Below are positions 17,855-27,100 of a DNA stretch of 64,000 nucleotides, piece by piece. Origin of the DNA: CAINVV01 sp037137375 (GTDB lineage: Bacteria > Bacteroidota > Bacteroidia > Bacteroidales > Prolixibacteraceae); the NCBI GenBank assembly GCA_037137375.1, contig JBAXKJ010000025.1:1-64000 (forward strand), read 5' to 3'. Every line of letters begins with the position of its first letter. The first letter of the stretch is position 1. The position numbers were made by a program, and so were the translations under genes. The notes beneath the pieces are model-generated. The model was not told the origin of the DNA, searched no databases, and saw nothing but the letters and a program-made list of their open reading frames with translations.

Positions 17855-18617
17855 CCTGGACGGTTTGAATAAACTGATTTGAATAATTTAGACGGTTACT
17901 TAAAAAAGTGCAATATACAGTTCTTAATTGCTCAGGTGTTTCGTCCTGTAATTCCCAATGAAGCCATTCGTCGGGGATCAATTGAACGATTTCCCGGATT
18001 TTGTTTTCAGTAATCAGCTCTCTGCAAATCCGGTCTGCCTCTTCCATCTTTGTAGCCTGGGCAAGTAAAACATGATCTTTAATATACAGAAATGGGTTTG
18101 TCGCTTTCTTCTCCCAACCCTCCCAAGTATATTGAAAGTATAGGCAGGATCCATGATCGATCAGCCATAATTCTTTGTGCCAGATGAGCATATTTGTATT
18201 ACGGAATGATCTGTCGACATTTGTAATCAAACTATCTAACCACACGATTTTGGAGGCAAGAAGCGGGTCTATTTTGGTAACTGCAGGATCGTAGGTGAAA
18301 GAGCCGGATAGGAAATGCAACCCCAGATTTAAGCCTTGACTTGCCTTTAAAAGATCCTGAATCTCCTCATCTCCCTCGGAACGGCCAAAGCATTCATCCA
18401 ACTCAGCAAAAACAATCTCTGGCACTTTTAAACCCAGCGCCCTGGCAATCTCGCCACCGATTAATTCAGCAATAAGAGCTTTTACCCCATGTCCTCCGCC
18501 TTTGAACTTGATCACATACTTGAAGTCATCATCGGCTTCGGCCAATGCGGGTAATGAACCACCTTCCCTCAGGGGTTGCATGTACCGGGTAACTGTAACT
18601 GTTCGTAGAGTATCCAT
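17832..18617 (-). CDS. HipA-like protein kinase (HipA_2 type)
   Basis: A 261-residue stand-alone kinase-like protein with the HipA catalytic order but without the separate N-terminal domain. Readable elements: the N-lobe strand YVIKFKGGGHGVKALIAELI with K37 or K39 as the ATP lysine, catalytic loop WLDSLITNVDRSFRNTNMLIW with D135 and N140/N142, and LIDHG at D154 as the DFG equivalent. HipA kinases phosphorylate translation-related targets and are often toxins in persistence modules. No helix-turn-helix HipB antitoxin is adjacent; the partner is the overlapping DUF3037 gene. The unit sits between the two cupin repeats. Confidence 0.82.
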   Translation of the reverse strand: MDTLRTVTVTRYMQPLREGGSLPALAEADDDFKYVIKFKGGGHGVKALIAELIGGEIARALGLKVPEIVFAELDECFGRSEGDEEIQDLLKASQGLNLGLHFLSGSFTYDPAVTKIDPLLASKIVWLDSLITNVDRSFRNTNMLIWHKELWLIDHGSCLYFQYTWEGWEKKATNPFLYIKDHVLLAQATKMEEADRICRELITENKIREIVQLIPDEWLHWELQDETPEQLRTVYCTFLSNRLNYSNQFIQTVQDAAETSV

Positions 18618-18712
18618 TATGAAGGGTAAAAGTAATTATCTCAACGGCTAAAAAGAATGAAAATCGCCAAAAAATTAATTTTTACTCCGGCGTCTCTATA
18701 CTATACTTGAGT

Positions 18713-19287
18713 TTTTAGTGTTGCTGTTTTCTCTAATTGTCCCGGCAGATGATTCAAATTACCCTTACTTCTCTACATAAATGCGAAGAACCTACCCTGT
18801 CTTTTATACATAGCTGTTTAGTGTTCGGATTTTTTGACCTATTCAATTATGGTTGGTTTTCTTTTTTGATTGATAGCATTTGCCCCTTTGCACCCATATA
18901 AATGGCGATCAAAACCAAATCCACATCTTCCCTGTTTGTTCCATTGTGATAAGTATTCCTCATTTCAGCAAAGGTCGATTCTTCGTTGAATTTAATGACC
19001 CGATGATCTTCGAGTTCTACGGTCAGTGTGCCTTTTACAACATAGGCAAAAACCGGTATATTATGCTTGTGCCAACCAGTGGATTTTCCCGGAGGAATTG
19101 TAATTTTTAACATCGTGACTTCTGGATGGGCGAAATCAGGATAAGTAATTTTTTGCCCAATGGAAGTGGTATCGGTACGTAATAATTCTTTAATATTCAA
19201 TCCGCTGTATTGCGAGCGTGCTGTTAAACTGATAAATACCAATAATGTCAGTGACAGAAAATACTTTTTCATAGCGATTGGAGAATT
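18713..19287. repeat. direct repeat with cupin gene, copy 2
   Basis: Second member of the cupin repeat pair; see the copy at 16640-17216. It ends about 25 nt before the start of the longer repeat that holds the pyruvyl-transferase-like gene. Confidence 0.8.
18847..19272 (-). CDS. exported single-domain cupin, copy 2
   Basis: A 141-residue paralogue of the cupin at 16776-17201, with substitutions only at the signal peptide (LLVF for LFVF), FAEM for FSEM, NREDV for NKEDV and KGQM for KGEM. The metal-binding GWHKHNIP segment is unchanged. The ATG at 19272 matches the start of copy 1; an in-frame ATG at 19311 would add 13 residues that copy 1 lacks. It lies 139 nt downstream of the second pyruvyl-transferase-like gene on the same strand and could be read through from the PL8 operon. 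Confidence 0.82.
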   Translation of the reverse strand: MKKYFLSLTLLVFISLTARSQYSGLNIKELLRTDTTSIGQKITYPDFAHPEVTMLKITIPPGKSTGWHKHNIPVFAYVVKGTLTVELEDHRVIKFNEESTFAEMRNTYHNGTNREDVDLVLIAIYMGAKGQMLSIKKENQP

Positions 19288-19357
19288 GAAGTTTTGTACC
19301 AAAAAAATCAACGGGGAGGTTCGTTTGATATTAAACTAAATGTCGGATCATAAGTGT

Positions 19358-20714
19358 TAGAATAAATTATAGCTAACTTTGTTAAAAACTTGATAGACAA
19401 GAAATTGTTCCTTATACCGACTGAATAAACTTGCATCTGTCTTGGTAAATAGTATTCACTTTGTTCATCGAGCTTGCTAGCTTTTCTTTGGCTTTTCCGT
19501 AGTTTTTCCAAACTTCCCGCAACCTGTCGGCAATTTGTTTTCCTTCGGTTTGACCTATCTCAAAGACCCAATCGTTAAAGCCAAGATCATAATACATCTG
19601 ACCTTTTATAGTGTCTTCTGGCTGTCTTAGGTAGAACATTGGTGTTCCATTTGCAGCAGCAATGATAGGGGAGTGACATTCAAAACTCAGGACTGTATGG
19701 GCTTTAGCATAGACTGAGGCAGCCTCGTCAGGAAGCCAGTAGCCACGCTTGACGACAAATGGTTTTACATCAGAAGGCAGAGGATCAATCAGCAATTCGT
19801 CCATAATATCCACCTGATAAGTCATTTCGGGGCAAACTAATACTTTATTACCAGTTTCACGAACCCATGCAGTAATGGCTTCCCGAAGTTTAGCATGGTC
19901 GACTTCCTTGTATTTCGAATTGTTCTCCTCAACCATTTTAATTTTTTCATCACTCCATCCATTTTTGTTCGGTTTAAACAGATGATAGGGTGTGTAACGT
20001 AAACGTGGAATGGCACAAATGAATTTTTTCTCTTCCAGGCCATTCTCTTTTAAGAAAAGGGCTGCCTTTTCCTTATCCTGAATGTTCAGAAAAAAGGTAG
20101 CGTCTGGTGCAAAACCCACATGACTTCCTGAGATTCCGGCCATTCTTAATTGATCAAGCGAACTGGTTTCTCGCGTATAAATGAACGAAGCTTTTTTCAG
20201 TATAACAGAATCATATTCATTTAGGTTTTGCAGGGTGATTCCAAAAACACCGAATGGCTTGCCGGTATGTTTAATCCAGGAAGCCAAATTATCACCACCA
20301 ACAAGACTAGGTCCTGAACCATGAATCATGATATTGGCTTCCTTAAAAGCTTCGATTATTTCAGTATTAGAAACATTTTTTTCGGCATCAACGCCACCAT
20401 AAATGATTTTTACCTTCGGAAAATTTTTATTGAGCAGTTTTTTAACTTCTTCGCCTTGGCTTTTTTTCCATAGAATAATTTTTGACTCAGGAAGAAAAGT
20501 TTCCAAAACGTGCAAAAGGCCAGGGGTATGGGCAATGTCGCCAATATTCACATCCTGCCATCCCGAGACCAGCAAAATGGTAAGTTTCTTCTTCCCGGTA
20601 ACTTCTGCAGCACAGGTAATTGCATCTGCAAGTAAATATCCAGCAGATAGTATTCCCGTTTGCTTTAACCAATTGCGACGTGAATATAAATTATCCATCA
20701 TTCTTTCAATTTGA
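19358..20714. repeat. long direct repeat, copy 2 (pair with 8646-10002)
   Basis: Second copy of the pyruvyl-transferase-like gene repeat. The block 19668-19987 is identical to 8956-9275. Homology to copy 1 ends at the start of the gene, where copy 1 meets unrelated DNA and copy 2 meets the PL8 stop. Confidence 0.85.
19412..20701 (-). CDS. Tat-exported polysaccharide pyruvyl transferase-like protein, copy 2
   Basis: A 429-residue paralogue of the protein at 8700-9989, about 95% identical. It keeps the twin-arginine signal (SRRNWLKQTG) and all core motifs, including HGSGPSLVGGDNLASW and FECHSPIIAAANGTPMFYLR. Most substitutions lie in the first 240 residues; residues from about 240 to 345 are identical between copies. 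The gene starts 13 nt after the stop of the PL8 lyase and is almost certainly co-transcribed with it. That context, plus export, suggests a role in handling an acidic or pyruvylated polysaccharide in the periplasm rather than in capsule synthesis; this is inference. Confidence 0.77.
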   Translation of the reverse strand: MMDNLYSRRNWLKQTGILSAGYLLADAITCAAEVTGKKKLTILLVSGWQDVNIGDIAHTPGLLHVLETFLPESKIILWKKSQGEEVKKLLNKNFPKVKIIYGGVDAEKNVSNTEIIEAFKEANIMIHGSGPSLVGGDNLASWIKHTGKPFGVFGITLQNLNEYDSVILKKASFIYTRETSSLDQLRMAGISGSHVGFAPDATFFLNIQDKEKAALFLKENGLEEKKFICAIPRLRYTPYHLFKPNKNGWSDEKIKMVEENNSKYKEVDHAKLREAITAWVRETGNKVLVCPEMTYQVDIMDELLIDPLPSDVKPFVVKRGYWLPDEAASVYAKAHTVLSFECHSPIIAAANGTPMFYLRQPEDTIKGQMYYDLGFNDWVFEIGQTEGKQIADRLREVWKNYGKAKEKLASSMNKVNTIYQDRCKFIQSV

Positions 20715-22829
20715 TTACTTCACAACTAATTTTAGCTGAACTGTTTTCCCCGATTCACCTCCTTTTGGCAAATTTACATCGACCACCGATTGTCCATTTT
20801 TGGATTTTAATTGGGCCATTGAACTTTCCAGGTCATAGTTGCCATCAAGTGTCAACAGAATCTTATCCAGTTGATGCGTGGGGTCTGAAACGGAAATTTT
20901 GACAATACCTTTTTCCTTTTTCAGCATGATTACACAAGGATTGCTGACTTCAATCTTACCAGGAAGATCAATCTTGCCGGCTTTGTAGAAGATAACACCA
21001 CTTAAGGATTTGTCGGCAGAGGTAACTGCCTGGATGGTTGTATCGTTTTGCAATATTTTGAATGAAGGTTTCCCGGACATTTCGTGAAGGAGGGCTTTTG
21101 TCGCTCCCGGGACGAGTACATAGGCATATTTCTGGTCGATGGGATTAGTCCCGTGATCGAACCATAACTTGAAAATTCCAGATTGGATGGTCTCCATTTT
21201 ATACATCAGGGCTACCTGATTCCAGGATCCTGAAACCGTTTTTGTATCCAGTTTCAGGGTACTCTTTTGCGGGAAAATATATCCGGTATGGTCATGTAGA
21301 ATCCAAACAGGACTTAGTGTCAGGGAGGATTCAGGGGCGATGACCAGGTCGGACTTGTCCTTCACCATTACCTCACCCTGAAGAAAAACCTGATTGATAG
21401 TTGTTGCTACCGGGAATTTTTCAGAAGAGGAGATTCCAGAGCCCAGACAAACGATTTGATTATTGAAATTGAACCAGGCTTTTTTTGCTTTAATACCATT
21501 TCTTTTGTAATCCATTGCAGCAACACCATTGATGCCATCCGAAACGCCACCAACAAAACCGCTTTTTATCCGGTAACCGCTTGCCGTGAGTACCGGCAGT
21601 TCCTGATCGTCTTGCAAGGTGGTTGTCCCGGGAATTTTCTTCCAATCCCAGTAAGGGAATATGTTTTCATATTCTTTTCCAGACTGATAGAGGTAGGTGG
21701 CGCCATCACCGAGGTAGTAGCCGCGAATATTTTCGGAATTGCATGACTCGGCACCGATCACCCTTTCGGAACACATTTTCACTGAAAAGTAGTAACCCGG
21801 ATTTCGTTGAACCTGAAAATCTGAGTTCCAGAAATGTTTGTTTCCAGTCACGCTTTCATACTTGCCGGCTTGCTTGTATTGCTCTGCAAAAGTTGGATCC
21901 AGGGTCTCCATTTGACTGAAAAAGTTGTTGATGCTCCGGGCTTTTCCCATCTGGGCATCCACAAAAAGTTGCCGGCCACAGGCGCTGATATCCATCTGAT
22001 TTTTCCATACCACCCACTGCTGTCCATCGAAGAGGTAATTGCGTAAAATAGCCAATTTATTTTCATCGAAGCTGAAAGGCGTCATCCTCAGGATTTTGAT
22101 CCATTTGATCATATCCCCCACGTAGGCTAATCCGTAGTTGCCAAACTGGATCTGCGGTCCATGCTGGTGAAAAGAACCATCAGGCTGAATGCCTTCATCC
22201 AGGCTCACTTTTAGCTCTTCCTGAATGGAGGCAGCGGCTTTTTTGATGGTTTCCACATCCCGTAAAAGCAATGATTTCATCAATACATTACCTGAAAGCC
22301 AGACTTTATTCTGGCCCGTCATTCGTATTTTGGCCCGGTCAAGAATCTTAATGCTGGCTGCCATCTGCTCTTTTGAAAGTTCCTTCTCCATCAATATCAA
22401 CGTAGGTGCGAGAGACATAGGTACCCCGATTTCCGGATACCACCAGTTTGGACACTGTAAATCGTTTACGTTCCAATAGTCCAGTGCCAACAAAATTTTG
22501 GTAAGTATTGCAGGATCGTGGTAATAGGCAGAACCCTCTTTTTGGTATGCTTTTGCCATCGACTGCAAACGGCTGAGATGAGTAGCAGGATCCCAGCTTC
22601 CCCGTTGTTTGCTCGCATAATCGATGTCGGGCCACTGGCCTTTGCTGTTAAGCTTTTCGATCGTGTTTTGAACATTGTTTCTTTCAGCAGATCCGCCCAG
22701 AATGTCAGTCAGGATATTCTGGTGCAGGCGGTTCAATTCTGTTGGATAAGGGATATTTTGCTGCGCTGTAGCTGTAAGAATGTTCAATGCTATGAACAGG
22801 AAAGTGAAAAATGATTTTGTTTTTATCAT
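20715..22829 (-). CDS. polysaccharide lyase family 8 (chondroitin/hyaluronan/xanthan lyase type)
   Basis: A 704-residue secreted lyase with a signal peptide (residues 1-22). The N-terminal alpha/alpha toroid carries NWWYPEIGVPMSLAPTLIL and the PL8 active-site set: N174 in TGQNKVWLSGN, H223 in DGSFHQHGPQIQ and Y232 in FGNYGLAYVGD, matching the Asn-His-Tyr arrangement of known chondroitin AC lyases. The C-terminal beta-sandwich domains follow, with NPIDQKYAYVLVPGATK. It cleaves uronic-acid polysaccharides by beta-elimination; the exact substrate is not readable. Length is normal for the family. It heads an operon with the pyruvyl-transferase-like gene 13 nt downstream. Confidence 0.9.
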   Translation of the reverse strand: MIKTKSFFTFLFIALNILTATAQQNIPYPTELNRLHQNILTDILGGSAERNNVQNTIEKLNSKGQWPDIDYASKQRGSWDPATHLSRLQSMAKAYQKEGSAYYHDPAILTKILLALDYWNVNDLQCPNWWYPEIGVPMSLAPTLILMEKELSKEQMAASIKILDRAKIRMTGQNKVWLSGNVLMKSLLLRDVETIKKAAASIQEELKVSLDEGIQPDGSFHQHGPQIQFGNYGLAYVGDMIKWIKILRMTPFSFDENKLAILRNYLFDGQQWVVWKNQMDISACGRQLFVDAQMGKARSINNFFSQMETLDPTFAEQYKQAGKYESVTGNKHFWNSDFQVQRNPGYYFSVKMCSERVIGAESCNSENIRGYYLGDGATYLYQSGKEYENIFPYWDWKKIPGTTTLQDDQELPVLTASGYRIKSGFVGGVSDGINGVAAMDYKRNGIKAKKAWFNFNNQIVCLGSGISSSEKFPVATTINQVFLQGEVMVKDKSDLVIAPESSLTLSPVWILHDHTGYIFPQKSTLKLDTKTVSGSWNQVALMYKMETIQSGIFKLWFDHGTNPIDQKYAYVLVPGATKALLHEMSGKPSFKILQNDTTIQAVTSADKSLSGVIFYKAGKIDLPGKIEVSNPCVIMLKKEKGIVKISVSDPTHQLDKILLTLDGNYDLESSMAQLKSKNGQSVVDVNLPKGGESGKTVQLKLVVK

Positions 22830-22950
22830 GGGTATAAATTATTTTTTAAGATTCTCGCAGAATTTTCTCCATCTTCCAGCCTTTTGCCAACTCATCCACC
22901 AATTTATCTTTCAATCTGTAATAGAGTGTGTCTGAACCACAAGGGTATTT

Positions 22951-23061
22951 TCAATAGCCTTCTTTTGCCAATTCAGTTTGTGAAGTTAAAGCTGGCATTA
23001 CTCCTTCAAATAAAGCGATGATGGTTGTCGCTGTCCAAAATAGTATTTTCTCTTTCTTCAT
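22951..23061 (-). pseudogene. truncated DoxX-like family membrane protein
   Basis: A 36-residue frame, starting MKKEKILFWTATTIIALFEG and continuing VMPALTSQTELAKEGY before TGA. It matches the first helix and loop of DoxX-like proteins of about 120-130 residues; the other three helices are missing. Between it and the PL8 start, minus-strand bases 22848-22940 read as an unrelated tail (DTLYYRLKDKLVDELAKGW and KMEKILRES). The gap 22830-23200 therefore appears to be made of joined fragments. Confidence 0.6.
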
Positions 23062-23097
23062 TTTTATGTTTGTTTAATGTCTTACGTGTGTTTTGCT

Positions 23098-23195
23098 ATT
23101 ATGGCCGCTAACAGTTGCAACTATGCCAAGTGAGGGAATTAAACTTGCAAAACTCCTGAAACCCGCATGGAGTATGAGCTGTTGTTGGCGGTTCG
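23098..23195. repeat. imperfect inverted repeat, possible recombination site
   Basis: The outer arms are gccgctaaca (about 23104-23113) and tgttgttggcgg (about 23181-23192), which pair imperfectly (CCGCYAACA against its complement), with weaker pairing further in. It lies between the truncated DoxX gene and the GyrI-like gene. The architecture recalls an integron attC site, but the core does not fit RYYYAAC/GTTRRRY exactly. Confidence 0.25.
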
Positions 23196-23200
23196 TGCTT

Positions 23201-23833
23201 TTAATCATTTTTCTCTATACTAAATCTCAATACAGTCTGCAATTTATCAGGCGAGACCTTTCTTGCGTCACTAAGATAAATCTCTCTATGTGATTTTGTT
23301 TTACGAATATATTTATTCTGATCGGCAAAATCTTCCATCATTTTAAAACTTTTTGGCTCATCGTTATAACTGCCAACATGCAGCATTTGAATGCAATCTC
23401 CTTCGAATATTTCCTCAAATCTAACTTTTTCCAGTAATTTATTTGGCTTTGTCTTTTTTGTCTGTTCAAGTATCTGCCATGCAAAATCGTTGTCAACAAA
23501 ATCAGGTTGACGAATCATTAATTTAAAAACAAAATCGTTCTTATTTATTGTTCCATCAAATGATTGCCTGGCTTTATCATTAATATCCCATACTCCTTCA
23601 AGTGGATAAACCGTGTAATCAAAATATCCTTTGGGCTCCAATCCTTTTTTTGGACTCATTTTAATCCCGTAAGATAAAGAAAATAAAACTCCAATATATT
23701 CTGCGAAAAAGTCATCATTAGGATTTCCGTTTCCTTGAATCGTGAAAAATTTAAATTTCGGGATATTTATCAATTCAGGTTTGTTCTTTGGCAAATAGAC
23801 CTGTTTCTCATTTTTTTTCCATTCATGTTTCAT
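23201..23833 (-). CDS. GyrI-like small-molecule-binding domain protein
   Basis: A 210-residue soluble protein of the GyrI-like/SOUL-superfamily ligand-binding type. Indicators are the start KHEWKKNEKQVYLPKNKPELI, the core FFTIQGNGNPNDDFFAEYIGVLFSLSY, LEGVWDIND, and FEGDCIQMLHVGSYNDEPKSF, with a C-terminal HREIYLSDARKVSPDKLQTVLRF that completes the repeated alpha-beta fold. There is no DNA-binding domain. These proteins bind amphipathic small molecules and some hydrolyse cyclopropanoid toxins. I chose the ATG at 23833, as homologues of this type begin MKHEW; an in-frame ATG at 23857 would add eight residues. The gene is isolated. Confidence 0.8.
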   Translation of the reverse strand: MKHEWKKNEKQVYLPKNKPELINIPKFKFFTIQGNGNPNDDFFAEYIGVLFSLSYGIKMSPKKGLEPKGYFDYTVYPLEGVWDINDKARQSFDGTINKNDFVFKLMIRQPDFVDNDFAWQILEQTKKTKPNKLLEKVRFEEIFEGDCIQMLHVGSYNDEPKSFKMMEDFADQNKYIRKTKSHREIYLSDARKVSPDKLQTVLRFSIEKND

Positions 23834-24121
23834 TATCTGTGTTTTTATTCTTGCCATAATCCAAAAGTAAATATTTCAATGTCCATTTTCTGGTGTAAAA
23901 TTTAGATTTCTAATAGAAAAATTTTGAATCATCACAGGGAGAAATACCTGAACAACGATCCTTTTAAGATATTCTATCGGGAGTTACATCCTGTATTTGA
24001 TGGCATTGTTCTCAGAATCAGATGAATTTTTTAAAAAAATAACCTGACAAAATATGCTAAATTTAATATTAGTTAAAGTGATGTGTACATTGAAGAAAAA
24101 ATCAACATATAGTCAAACCCC

Positions 24122-27100
24122 ATGGAAAACTTGACAAAATCAAGAGAGGAACTTATTAGTGAGTTACTCGATCAAAAGCAAGAAATTGACTCCTTAAAGA
24201 TACGGTTTAACAAAGAGGTCATAGAGAGGAATCAGATTGAGTCTGTCCTGAATGAACGGTTAAAAGAACTAAAATGCCACGACCAGCTATCGGATGTACT
24301 GAGTAACTCAGAGCTTTCGGTAGATGAGGTTTGTGAGAAAATTGTCCAGATTATTCCGCCTGCCTGGCAGTTCCCTGAAATTGCAAAAGCCTCCATTCAA
24401 ATCCCTAATCATGTTTTCAGTTCTCCTGGTTTTAAGCCAGGTAAATATTCGATGATTCAGGATATAAAAATCAACCAGGCTATATTGGGACAGATTGAAG
24501 TTTGTTACCCTGTTGATCAGATACCCGCAACTGATCCAATATTTTTACCCGAAGAATCCAGCTTGTTATTTTCAATTGCAGTGAAGCTGGGCAATTACCT
24601 GGAAAGGAAGGAAAAGGAGCAAGCGCTTAAGGTAAGTGAAGAAAAACATAAAGATCTGATTGAAAACATTAACGACGTTATTTACACTACTGACAAAGAG
24701 TCAAATATCACATTCATCAGTCCTTCAATCACCAGGTTGCTCGGTTATAGGCCAGAAGATGTGATTGGCAAGAATTTTTCCAATTTTACCGGAGCAACCA
24801 GTGAGCATTTGAAAGAAAGATTTGAATTGATCAAGTATACATCTGAATTAGAAAGTGAATATCAAATCTTATCGGTAACCGGAGAACCCCATTGGATCAG
24901 GTTTTCGTCAAAACCCATAATCAAAAAAGGAAAGTTTGTAGGAGTTACAGGTATCCTAACCGATATCACCGAAAAAAAACAGGTCGAACTCGAGCTTCAG
25001 AAAAGCGAATCACTTTACCGATCCATCCTACAGGCCTCGCCTGACACTATTTTAATAGCTGATTTAGAAGGTCGGGTTATTTTCACCTCACCCATGGCTT
25101 TGAAAATGTTCGGTTATGAATATTCCGGGTTTCCATTAAATAGCTTGTTATTTGAATTTCTTGATCCGAAAGATCACGCCAAGGCCAAAGATGCCATTGG
25201 TCAAATGTTTGAGGGAATATATACCGGTGCTACCAATTACGCGGGGATCAAGGCCGATGGTTCAAAAATCGACATAGAGGTCAATGGAGAGTTTATCCTG
25301 GATTCAGAAGGCATGCCTACCAGTATGGTTTTTGTCGTTCGGGATATCTCTGATCGTAAACTGGCCGAAGAAAAACTGCAAAAGAGCGAGGAAACCTACC
25401 GCAATTTGGTCGAATCCATTAATGATGTCTTGTACGATATTACCATTGATGGCACCATCAAATATGTAAGTCCTGCAAGCGAACGAATATTCAATATTAA
25501 AGCTGAAAGTCTTATTGGACAAAATTTCTTCAGATTTGTGCATCCTGAAGATCAGCCTTTTTTGCTTGATATTTTCAGGAATAATCGATTCAGTGATTTT
25601 AAGGAAATAGAATATCGCTGCCTCACTGAAACCGGTGAAACAGTTTGGGTTCAGGCTTCGGCGCGAAATGTCTATGAAGAAGATCGCCTGGTTGGAAGGA
25701 CCGGCATTTTACATGACATTACCGAGCGAAAGTTGACAGAAGAAAAACTTCGCAAGAGTGAAGAGCAATATCGTGAACTGGTCGAATCCGTCAACGACGT
25801 CATTTTTGAAATAGATGCTTCCGGGATTATTAGGTTTGTCAGTCCATCGGTACTCCATGTACTTGGGTATACGGTGGAAGAGGCCATCGGTCGGAATATC
25901 TTTTCTTTCCTTTATCCGGAAGATCTTCCAATGCTAGTAAACGCATTCAAGAACCTATCCGCCAGAGACTACAGTTTCATGGAGTACCGGTATGTACGAA
26001 AAGATGGTTCTGTTCGTTGGGTACGTTCATCTACTACGCCACAAATAAAAGATGGTGAAATGAGTGGTGCGACGGGAACTTTGACGGATGTTACAGAACG
26101 CAGGGTTGCCGAAGAAAAACTACGGAAAAATGAAGAGCAGTATCGGAATTTAGTTACTTCGCTTAACGATGCAATCTATGAAATAAATCAGGAAGGAATC
26201 GTCCAATTTGTAAGTCCGGTTATTGAAAAAATCATAGGATACGCACCTGAAGAACTGATTGGCAAAAGTACTTTCAGTTTCATGCATCCCGATGATGTTC
26301 CGATTGTAATGAAAGCCTTATCACAATTGGATCACATCAATATTCCACATTTGGAATATCGATATTTAACCAAATCAGGACATATATGCTGGGTTCGGAC
26401 ATCAACATCTCCAATATTTGAGAATGGCTTGTTAACAGGTGGCAGAGGTACTTTAACTGACATAACTGACTACAAACAAAAAGAAGACAAGCTTAGAAAA
26501 TTATCACAGGCAGTGGAACAAAGTCCGATAAGCATAGTGATAACCGATTTGGATGGTAACATTGAGTATGCTAACCCCAAAGCCTGTGAAACTACTGGTT
26601 ACACAATTGAAGAACTCAAAGGGAATAATCCTCGTGTCCTAAAGTCAGGTGAAACATCAAAAGATGAATACCAGTATTTATGGGAATCAATTTCTCATGG
26701 GAATGCCTGGAGAGGCACCTTCCATAACAAACGTAAGAATGGTGAATTATACTGGGAATCCTCACAAATCACTCCAATTACAGATGAAAATGGAAATATA
26801 AAAAGCTACCTGGCCATAAAAGAAGACATCACGGAGCGGAAAAAAATTCAGGAAGAACTGGTTAAAAGTGAAGAGCGGTTCAGCCAAATTGCCGACCAAA
26901 GTAAAACAGTAATTTGGGAAGTAGACCCAATGGGGCTATATACCTACGTAAGCCCGCTTGCTGAAATAATTTGGGGTTATCCAATCGATGAAATTACGGG
27001 TAAAAAATATTTCTTTGACCTTCATCCGGCTGCAGGCCGTGAAGAGTTTAAGAAAGCAGTACTGGAGTCAATCCACCGCAAAGAACATTTCTCTGATTTA

